Source of the DNA: an uncultured Lachnospiraceae bacterium
Lineage (GTDB): Bacteria > Bacillota > Clostridia > Lachnospirales > Lachnospiraceae
Assembly: GCA_910585905.1 (NCBI GenBank)
Contig: CAJUID010000047.1
Coordinates: 1-21,064, forward strand
DNA length: 21,064 nucleotides
Direction of reading: 5' to 3'
Part shown: positions 15,053-21,064 of the stretch, one piece after another
How positions within the stretch are numbered: the first letter of the stretch is position 1
Layout of the letters: each line of letters starts with the position of its first letter
Translations under genes and position numbers: made by a program
Notes under the pieces: generated by a model
Databases searched by the model: none
What the model was told of the DNA's origin: nothing
Seen by the model: the letters and a program-made list of their open reading frames with translations, nothing else

Positions 15053-15316
15053 ATGAATATAACAAATGAAGGTTTAGTATTAATGGGTTCTGCTATTGGT
15101 GCAGGTCTTGCAGTTATCGCAGGTATCGGTCCTGGTGTAGGTCAGGGTATTGCAGCAGGTTATGGTGCTTCTGCAGTTGGCCGCAACCCAGGCGCAAAAG
15201 GTGATGTTATGTCAACTATGCTTTTAGGACAGGCGGTAGCCGAGACCACTGGTCTTTATGGTCTGGTAGTAGCTCTGATTCTGTTATTCGCTAACCCTCT
15301 GATCGGCAAACTGTAG
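15053..15316 (+). CDS. atpE: F1Fo ATP synthase subunit c with Na+-binding signature
   Basis: Rotor proteolipid with two transmembrane helices (about 8-40 and 52-80) joined by the polar loop RNPGAKGD at 44-51. The ion-carrying acid is Glu64 in GQAVAETTGLY. The residues that coordinate Na+ in the Ilyobacter tartaricus c ring have counterparts here: Gln31 in PGVGQG, Val62 and Glu64, Thr65 in place of Ser, and Tyr69, with Pro27 also kept. H+-type rings normally lack this full set. The prediction of Na+ coupling is therefore good but untested. The length of 87 residues is normal, the start has AAAGGAGG upstream, and codon choice looks biased as expected for a highly expressed subunit. Confidence 0.97.
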   Translation: MNITNEGLVLMGSAIGAGLAVIAGIGPGVGQGIAAGYGASAVGRNPGAKGDVMSTMLLGQAVAETTGLYGLVVALILLFANPLIGKL

Positions 15317-15358
15317 GCTGTAAAAGCGGTATGTTAATTGCGGAAAGGAGGCTATCAA

Positions 15359-15913
15359 GTGAATGTAATAAAAGTAGCTTTGGCCGGTGACGCTTTGGGC
15401 GATTATATTTTTGGCTTGGACCCGCAGTTGCTGATTGAGTCGTTAATTACGATTATTGCAATGTTTGCATTGTTCCTGCTGTTATCTTATCTTTTGTTCA
15501 ATCCTGCAAGAAACCTTCTTCAGAAGCGGCAGGATGGAATCAGGGAGCAGATGGAGACAGCGGCAAAGGAAAAGGAAGATGCAGCCCGGTTCAAGGAAGA
15601 GTATGATGCCAAATTAAAGAATGTGGCGAAAGAGTCAGAAGAGATTTTGGCAGAGACCCGTAAAAAAGCCCTCAAAAAAGAAAGTGACATTGTAAACGAG
15701 GCCAAAGAAGAGGCAGCCAGAGTTCTGGACAGGGCAAGCCGTGAGGTGGAGCTTGAGAAGAATAAGGTGAAGGATGAAGTGAAACAGGAGATTATATCTG
15801 TCGCAACTGTAATGGCAGGTAAAATCGTTGCAGCTTCTTTAGATGAAAAGAAACAGTCACAGTTAATCGCAGACACATTGGAAGAGATGGGTGATGAGAC
15901 ATGGCTAAGTTAG
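15359..15913 (+). CDS. atpF: F1Fo ATP synthase subunit b
   Basis: Peripheral stalk subunit that holds F1 against rotation. A single N-terminal transmembrane helix (about 28-48) ends in LLFNPARNLL, followed by a long charged helix that dimerises as a coiled coil (about 55-150) and a C-terminal part that contacts delta. I use the GTG start at 15359 (184 residues), with AAAGGAGG 6-7 bases upstream; the open frame extends to a TTG at 15338, which would put that site inside the gene. The 3' end overlaps atpH by 13 bases, which suggests coupled translation. Confidence 0.95.
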   Translation: MNVIKVALAGDALGDYIFGLDPQLLIESLITIIAMFALFLLLSYLLFNPARNLLQKRQDGIREQMETAAKEKEDAARFKEEYDAKLKNVAKESEEILAETRKKALKKESDIVNEAKEEAARVLDRASREVELEKNKVKDEVKQEIISVATVMAGKIVAASLDEKKQSQLIADTLEEMGDETWLS

Positions 15914-16449
15914 TATCGCAGACATACGGTGAAGCTTTGTTTGAGGTCGCCGTAGAAGAGGGGATAATGGATTCCATGATGGAGGAAGTCCAGTCCGTGC
16001 TTGCTATTTTTCAGGAAAATGAAGAATATGTTAAACTTCTGAATCACCCTAAGATTCCAATGGAAGAAAAGATTTCTCTATTGGAGACAGCATTTAAAGG
16101 GAAGGTGTCAAATCAATTAACCGGTCTCTTGACTACTGTTGTAGAAAAAGGGAGATTTTCAGAGATAGAGGAAATTCTGGGCTTTTTTGTAGAGAAAGTC
16201 AGGGAATACAAGAAAATAGGAACTGCGTATGTGACTTCAGCGGCTCCGCTGTCAGATGGGGAGAAGGCAGAAATTGAAAAGCGTCTGCTTGCGACCACAT
16301 CTTACGAATCATTCCGCGTTGATTATCAGACAGATGAGAGTCTGATTGGCGGTATGGTTGTACGTATTGGCGACAGAGTTGTTGACAGCAGCATTCGTAC
16401 AAAGTTGGCGAATATGGCAAAGGATTTGTCAAAGATTCAGTTGGCTTAA
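15901..16449 (+). CDS. atpH: F1Fo ATP synthase subunit delta
   Basis: Cytoplasmic subunit (OSCP type) that links the top of F1 to the b stalk. It has the six-helix N-terminal domain (about 1-105, starting KLVSQTYGEALFEVA) and a C-terminal domain with the conserved stretch DESLIGGMVVRIGDRVVDSSIRTKL near residues 142-166, in the usual place. The length of 182 residues is normal. The start ATG at 15901 lies inside the last codons of atpF, so translation is probably coupled. Confidence 0.95.
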   Translation: MAKLVSQTYGEALFEVAVEEGIMDSMMEEVQSVLAIFQENEEYVKLLNHPKIPMEEKISLLETAFKGKVSNQLTGLLTTVVEKGRFSEIEEILGFFVEKVREYKKIGTAYVTSAAPLSDGEKAEIEKRLLATTSYESFRVDYQTDESLIGGMVVRIGDRVVDSSIRTKLANMAKDLSKIQLA

Positions 16450-16479
16450 AATATTATAGAAAGAAGGTGCAAGAGTATC

Positions 16480-17994
16480 ATGAATTTGAAACCTGAAGAA
16501 ATCAGTTCTGTAATTAAAGAACAGATTAAGAACTATAGTACCAAATTTGAAGTTTCTGATACTGGTACTGTAATCCAGGTTGCTGATGGTATCGCCCGTA
16601 TTCATGGCTTGGAGAATGCCATGCAGGGTGAGCTTCTGGAATTTCCGAATGAGGTTTATGGTATGGTCCAGAACCTTGAGGAAGATAATGTCGGTGCTGT
16701 ACTCTTAGGTGACCATAAAAACGTTAATGAAGGCGATTTGGTAAAGACCACGGGACGTGTAGTGGAGGTTCCGGTTGGTGATGCAATGCTTGGCCGTGTT
16801 GTAAATGCATTGGGACAGCCGATTGACGGAAAAGGACCGATTGAGACGAAAAAGTACCGCCCGATTGAGAGAGTGGCTTCCGGTGTTATTTCCAGAAAAT
16901 CAGTTGACACCCCACTTCAGACAGGTATTAAGGCAATCGACTCCATGGTTCCGATTGGAAGGGGACAGCGTGAGCTGATTATCGGCGACCGCCAGACTGG
17001 TAAGACTGCAATTGCGATTGATACCATTATTAATCAGAAGGGGCAGAACGTTAAATGTATCTATGTGGCAATCGGCCAGAAGGCATCTACGGTTGCTTCT
17101 CTGGTAAAGAAACTGGAAGAGTATGGCGCTATGGATTATACGACAATCGTAGCCTCTACTGCAAGTGAGCTTGCTCCATTGCAGTATATTGCTCCGTATT
17201 CCGGTTGCGCAATCGGTGAGGAGTGGATGGAGAGCGGACAGGATGTCTTGGTAATCTATGATGATTTAACAAAACATGCTGCTGCGTACCGTACCCTTGC
17301 CCTGCTGTTAAAGCGTCCGCCTGGACGTGAGGCTTATCCTGGAGATGTATTCTATCTCCACTCAAGGCTGCTGGAGCGTGCAGCTAGATTATCTGATAAG
17401 CTTGGCGGTGGTTCCCTGACAGCATTGCCGATTATTGAAACACAGGCAGGTGATGTATCTGCATACATTCCTACGAATGTCATTTCCATTACAGATGGAC
17501 AGATTTATCTGGAGACAGAGATGTTTAACTCTGGATTCCGTCCTGCTGTAAATGCCGGACTGTCAGTATCCCGTGTAGGAGGTTCTGCTCAGATTAAGGC
17601 AATGAAGAAGATTTCCGGCCCGATCCGTATTGAGCTTGCCCAGTTCCGTGAGCTTGCTGCATTCTCCCAGTTCAGCTCTGACCTGGACCCAGAGACAAAG
17701 GCACAGCTTGCCCAGGGTGAGAGAATCCGTGAAATCTTAAAACAGGATCAGTACAATCCAATGCCTGTAGAGAATGAGGTTATCATTATCTATGCAGCAA
17801 CAAAGAAGTATCTGATTGACATTGAAGTAAGCGACATTCTCGACTTTGAGAAAGGGCTCTTTGAATATATTGATACGAAATATCCAGACGTTCCAGAGAG
17901 CATCCGCACAGCGGGCGAGATTCTGGAGGATACGGAGAAAAATCTGGTCAAGGCAATTGAAGAGTTCAAGGCGGACTTTACAAAAAATAGATAG
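16480..17994 (+). CDS. atpA: F1Fo ATP synthase subunit alpha
   Basis: Regulatory nucleotide-binding subunit of the alpha3beta3 head. The beta-barrel domain (about 25-95) is followed by the nucleotide-binding domain with Walker A GDRQTGKT at 169-176 and the VIYDDL Walker B segment. The arginine finger that reaches into the beta catalytic site is Arg365 in LSVSRVGGSAQ. A helical C-terminal domain completes the 504 residues, normal for the family. The start ATG at 16480 follows an AGAAGGTG ribosome binding site at somewhat long spacing. It is 30 bases after atpH. Confidence 0.98.
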   Translation: MNLKPEEISSVIKEQIKNYSTKFEVSDTGTVIQVADGIARIHGLENAMQGELLEFPNEVYGMVQNLEEDNVGAVLLGDHKNVNEGDLVKTTGRVVEVPVGDAMLGRVVNALGQPIDGKGPIETKKYRPIERVASGVISRKSVDTPLQTGIKAIDSMVPIGRGQRELIIGDRQTGKTAIAIDTIINQKGQNVKCIYVAIGQKASTVASLVKKLEEYGAMDYTTIVASTASELAPLQYIAPYSGCAIGEEWMESGQDVLVIYDDLTKHAAAYRTLALLLKRPPGREAYPGDVFYLHSRLLERAARLSDKLGGGSLTALPIIETQAGDVSAYIPTNVISITDGQIYLETEMFNSGFRPAVNAGLSVSRVGGSAQIKAMKKISGPIRIELAQFRELAAFSQFSSDLDPETKAQLAQGERIREILKQDQYNPMPVENEVIIIYAATKKYLIDIEVSDILDFEKGLFEYIDTKYPDVPESIRTAGEILEDTEKNLVKAIEEFKADFTKNR

Positions 17995-18008
17995 AGAGGT
18001 GTGATGCT

Positions 18009-18890
18009 ATGGCCTCAATGAGAGATATTAAAAGGCGTAAAGAATCTGTCCAGAGCACAGGGCAGATTACGAAAGCGATGAAGCTGGTGTCTTCTGTAAA
18101 GCTGCAGAAGGCAAAGGTTGGTGCAGAAGTGTCAAAGCCGTATTTTGATACAATGTACAATACCGTAGCCGGTATGATTGCAAAATCAGGTCAGATGTCA
18201 CATCCATATCTGAAAAAAAGCCAGTCGGAGAAAAAAGCAGTAATTCTTATTTCATCAAACCGCGGCTTGGCGGGCGGCTATAACGCAAATGTCGTAAAAC
18301 TTGTCACCAAGGATGAGCGTTTTAGCAAGGACAATACGTTAATTTATGCAGTTGGGACAAAGGGAAGAGATTCGGTGGATCGGCTGGGGTATGAAATAGC
18401 AGGGGATTATTCTGAGGCAATGAATGAGCCGGTTTATAGTGATGCTACCGGTATTGGCAAAGAAGTCCTAAGTAAATTTGCTCTAGGTGAGATTGGTGAG
18501 ATTTACCTTGCCTATACCATTTTTAAAAATACCATTGTGCAGATTCCGATGCTTACGAAGCTTCTTCCGATTGATGCCGAGGATATTGCTTCTGAGGCAG
18601 AAGATGTATCGGAGGACCCGATTGATAAGATTACCCTTATGAATTATGAGCCGGAGCCGGAGGAGGCGCTGGATGCCATTGTGCCAAAATATATCAATAG
18701 TTTGATTTATGGTGGGCTAGTGGAATCCCATGCCAGTGAGAACGGTGCCCGTATGCAGGCGATGGATTCTGCTACAAATAATGCAGAGGAAATGATTAGT
18801 GATTTGTCCCTGAAATACAATAGAGCCAGACAGGCATCTATTACACAGGAACTTACTGAAATTATTGCGGGTGCGTCCGCGATATCGTAA
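18009..18890 (+). CDS. atpG: F1Fo ATP synthase subunit gamma
   Basis: Central rotor shaft that turns inside the alpha3beta3 head and passes rotation from the c ring to the catalytic sites. The two conserved ends that form its coiled coil are plain: ASMRDIKRRKESVQSTGQITKAM at the N-terminus and a MDSATNNAEEM...YNRARQASITQELTEI segment at the C-terminus, with a Rossmann-like middle. The acidic segment around EDIASEAEDVSEDPID (about 195-210) is an insertion-like patch of variable length in this family. The length of 293 residues is normal. It starts 14 bases after atpA with AGAGAGGTG upstream. Confidence 0.97.
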   Translation: MASMRDIKRRKESVQSTGQITKAMKLVSSVKLQKAKVGAEVSKPYFDTMYNTVAGMIAKSGQMSHPYLKKSQSEKKAVILISSNRGLAGGYNANVVKLVTKDERFSKDNTLIYAVGTKGRDSVDRLGYEIAGDYSEAMNEPVYSDATGIGKEVLSKFALGEIGEIYLAYTIFKNTIVQIPMLTKLLPIDAEDIASEAEDVSEDPIDKITLMNYEPEPEEALDAIVPKYINSLIYGGLVESHASENGARMQAMDSATNNAEEMISDLSLKYNRARQASITQELTEIIAGASAIS

Positions 18891-18920
18891 TATAAAATGT
18901 AAAGGAGTGAATGTATAAAA

Positions 18921-20318
18921 ATGGCAGATTTAAATACAGGTAAACTCACTCAGATTATCGGTGCCGTTCTGGATATTAAATTTCCAGAGGGCGAGCTTCC
19001 AGAGATTAATGATGCGATTAATGTTCCGCTGAAGGATGGGAAGAGGCTTGTCGTAGAGGTATCGCAGCATCTGGGTGACGATACTGTTCGCTGTATCGCC
19101 ATGGGACCTACGGACGGGTTAGTCCGCGGGATGGAAGCCCAGGCAACTGGTGGACCGATTAAGGTTCCTGTCGGTGAGGCAACACTTGGCCGTATGTTTA
19201 ATGTACTGGGTGATCCGATAGACGAGAAGCCGGCTCCGACAGGAGTGCAGTATGATCCGATTCACAGAAAGGCTCCAGCTTATGAAGATCAGTCTACAGA
19301 GACGGAGATTCTGGAAACAGGTATCAAAGTCGTTGACCTGCTCTGCCCTTATCAGAAGGGTGGTAAGATTGGTTTGTTTGGTGGTGCCGGTGTAGGTAAG
19401 ACGGTACTGATCCAGGAGCTGATTACCAATATCGCGCAGGAACATGGTGGATATTCTGTTTTTACTGGTGTAGGTGAGCGTACGCGTGAGGGTAATGACC
19501 TTTATTACGAAATGATAGAGTCAGGCGTTATTGACAAGACAACTATGGTATTTGGGCAGATGAATGAGCCGCCTGGGGCACGTATGAGGGTTGGCCTTAC
19601 CGGACTTACAATGGCTGAGAATTTCCGTGACCGTTCCGGTAAAGATGTCCTGCTGTTCATTGATAATATTTTCCGTTTTACACAAGCTGGTTCCGAGGTA
19701 TCTGCGTTGCTTGGGCGTATGCCGAGTGCCGTAGGTTATCAGCCGACATTGCAGACCGAGATGGGTGCATTGCAGGAGCGTATTACTTCTACTAAGAAGG
19801 GTTCCATTACATCAGTACAGGCTGTATATGTGCCTGCGGATGACTTGACTGACCCTGCTCCGGCAAATACCTTTGCGCATCTGGATGCAACAACTGTACT
19901 TTCCCGTTCGATTTCTGAGCTGGGTATCTATCCTGCAGTTGATCCATTGGAGTCCACTTCGCGTATCCTTGACCCGCATATCGTTGGGGAGGATCATTAC
20001 AAGACGGCTCGCGGTGTGCAGGAAATTCTGCAGAGATATAAGGAACTGCAGGATATTATTGCTATCCTTGGTATGGATGAACTGTCGGAAGAAGACAAGA
20101 TTGTTGTAAACAGGGCAAGAAAAATCCAGAGATTCCTTTCTCAGCCGTTCCATGTAGCGGAACAGTTTACTGGCCTTCCAGGACAGTATGTGCCGTTGAC
20201 TGAGACAATCCGCGGATTTCAGGAGATTCTGGACGGTAAACATGATGATATACCAGAGAATCATTTCTTGAATGCAGGAAATATTGATGACGTAGTAGCT
20301 AGAATGAAATCCAAATAG
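18921..20318 (+). CDS. atpD: F1Fo ATP synthase subunit beta
   Basis: Catalytic subunit where ADP and phosphate are joined. The N-terminal barrel precedes the nucleotide-binding domain with Walker A GGAGVGKT at 154-161, the catalytic glutamate Glu186 in GVGERTREGND, and LLFIDNIFR as Walker B. The DELSEED motif that meets the gamma shaft is at 386-392. The length of 465 residues is normal. The ribosome binding site AAAGGAGTG precedes the start. Spacing to atpG is 30 bases and to atpC 13 bases. Confidence 0.99.
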   Translation: MADLNTGKLTQIIGAVLDIKFPEGELPEINDAINVPLKDGKRLVVEVSQHLGDDTVRCIAMGPTDGLVRGMEAQATGGPIKVPVGEATLGRMFNVLGDPIDEKPAPTGVQYDPIHRKAPAYEDQSTETEILETGIKVVDLLCPYQKGGKIGLFGGAGVGKTVLIQELITNIAQEHGGYSVFTGVGERTREGNDLYYEMIESGVIDKTTMVFGQMNEPPGARMRVGLTGLTMAENFRDRSGKDVLLFIDNIFRFTQAGSEVSALLGRMPSAVGYQPTLQTEMGALQERITSTKKGSITSVQAVYVPADDLTDPAPANTFAHLDATTVLSRSISELGIYPAVDPLESTSRILDPHIVGEDHYKTARGVQEILQRYKELQDIIAILGMDELSEEDKIVVNRARKIQRFLSQPFHVAEQFTGLPGQYVPLTETIRGFQEILDGKHDDIPENHFLNAGNIDDVVARMKSK

Positions 20319-20331
20319 AAAGGAGAGTTCG

Positions 20332-20739
20332 ATGGCTGACAAAACGTTCAACCTGCAGATTATCTCTCCTACCCGCATCTTCTTTGATGGAGATGTAGAT
20401 ATGGTGGAAATGAAGACAACAGAGGGTGAGATTGGCGTACTTGCCGGTCACATCCCGCTGACTGCCATTCTAGAACCAGGTGTTTTGAAAATAAAGCAGG
20501 AAAATGGCACGAAGGAGGCTGCCCTTCATGACGGGTTCGTGGAGATTCGCAAAGACAGGGTAACAGTCCTTGCAGAATCCTGCGAGTGGCCGGATGAGAT
20601 TAATGTGGAGCGTGCAACTGAGGCAAAGGAGCGCGCAGAGAACCGCATTAAGAGCGGCCGGAAAGATGTAGACATGCTTCGTGCAGAGCTTGCATTAAAG
20701 AAAGCACTTACAAGAATTGATCTTGCAGGCAGGAAATAA
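20332..20739 (+). CDS. atpC: F1Fo ATP synthase subunit epsilon
   Basis: Small rotor subunit at the foot of gamma, which can inhibit ATP hydrolysis. The N-terminal beta sandwich (about 1-85) begins FNLQIISPTRIFFDG and includes TTEGEIGVLAGHIPLTAIL; the two-helix C-terminal domain (about 90-135) ends ALKKALTRIDLAGRK. The length of 135 residues is normal. AAAGGAGAG precedes the start. It is the last gene of the operon and a strong terminator follows within a few bases. Confidence 0.97.
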   Translation: MADKTFNLQIISPTRIFFDGDVDMVEMKTTEGEIGVLAGHIPLTAILEPGVLKIKQENGTKEAALHDGFVEIRKDRVTVLAESCEWPDEINVERATEAKERAENRIKSGRKDVDMLRAELALKKALTRIDLAGRK

Positions 20740-20740
20740 T

Positions 20741-20786
20741 AAAAAAGGCTCTGGGCTTTTACTTTCAAAAGCCCGAAGCCTTTTTT
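20741..20786 (+). terminator. Intrinsic terminator of the atp operon
   Basis: A long stem pairs AAGGCT (20745-20750) with AGCCTT and GGGCTTTT (20753-20760) with AAAAGCCC (20767-20774), with a small internal mismatch, a 6-base loop and a run of Ts. It starts directly after the atpC stop. Confidence 0.93.
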
Positions 20787-20900
20787 GTGTCATAAGAAAT
20801 TGCGCCGAACGTAGCGTAGCGGTGTACTAACAAAAAAGCAATAAACTAAACTTCTTATAGCGTTTTGCTAGGGCACAGGCAAAGTTTGTGTCCTTTTTGG
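20781..20900 (+). repeat. Post-terminator repeat element, copy B
   Basis: This copy of the element also seen at 7581-7680 starts in the T-run of the atp terminator. It shares the GAAATTGCG core, AACAAAAAAG (20829-20838) and CTAGGGCAC (20868-20876). It closes with a second terminator-like hairpin, GGGCACA (20871-20877) pairing with TGTGTCC (20887-20893) with one G-T pair, followed by five Ts. From 20900 to the window end at 21064 I see no gene, and only short open frames. Confidence 0.5.
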
Positions 20901-21064
20901 TAGTTTGAATGATAAAAACATAATCGCAACTGCCAGTTGACATATTTCCATACATAAATGGTGGCTATGCAACTGATAATATTGCTACAATTACGCCATG
21001 AAAGAAAGGATTTGACTTTCCCCATTTTTTATGAAGAGATACTCTGCAGTTATCCATAACACAT

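Noticed and set aside
19812..20378. Minus-strand open frame of 188 codons antisense to atpD
   Set aside because: atpD is fully supported by Walker A, GER and DELSEED motifs; the antisense frame has no protein-like features or start signals.
20968..21063. Minus-strand frame open to the right edge of the window, possible gene end
   Set aside because: It gives only about 32 codons to a stop at 20965-20967, matches no family I know and has no terminator after it; too little to call.

Overview
The window looks like chromosomal DNA from a low-to-medium GC Gram-positive of the class Clostridia, most likely a Lachnospiraceae relative. The grounds are strong AGGAGG-type ribosome binding sites, some GTG starts, a Clostridia-style F-type ATP synthase operon with two small leader genes, and a secreted FN3 protein with a Pro/Ser tail. 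This placement is inferred from gene style; no marker gene here settles it.

Layout: (1) 1-1710, AT-rich, holds one hypothetical gene split by a frameshift. The two halves together read as a protein of about 535 residues whose second half resembles the DUF2971 family and which ends in a CxxC/CxxC zinc ribbon. (2) 1758-7587 carries a low-molecular-weight protein-tyrosine phosphatase, galactokinase (galK), and a divergent pair: a GH42 beta-galactosidase (minus strand) and a sugar-binding ABC lipoprotein (plus strand). Together these suggest uptake of a galactoside, its hydrolysis inside the cell, and entry of galactose into the Leloir pathway, although no permease, ATPase, galT or galE is present. 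The shared region between the divergent pair has one promoter for each gene and a small LacI/GalR-like palindrome between them. (3) 7588-11050 has a PAS-PAS-PAS-GGDEF-EAL protein whose two enzymatic motifs are both degenerate, followed closely by a secreted FN3 protein. (4) 11095-12933 has serS, of an unusual sequence type, convergent with a DUF402 nucleoside-phosphate hydrolase-like gene; they share a terminator that lies partly inside the DUF402 coding end.

(5) 13047-20786 is a complete F1Fo ATP synthase operon in the order atpZ-like, atpI-like, atpB, atpE, atpF, atpH, atpA, atpG, atpD, atpC. It has a good promoter, a structured leader of about 140 nt, and a strong terminator. The c subunit carries the residues that bind Na+ in known sodium-driven rotors (Gln31, Val62, Glu64, Thr65, Tyr69), so this enzyme is predicted to couple to Na+ rather than H+.

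The points most worth a second look are the predicted Na+ coupling, the catalytically dead c-di-GMP-type protein paired with a secreted FN3 protein, the frameshifted DUF2971-like gene, the structured atp leader, and a sequence element that occurs twice, each time directly after an intrinsic terminator. No CRISPR array, tRNA, rRNA, prophage or intact insertion sequence was seen, and I found no convincing wholly new system.
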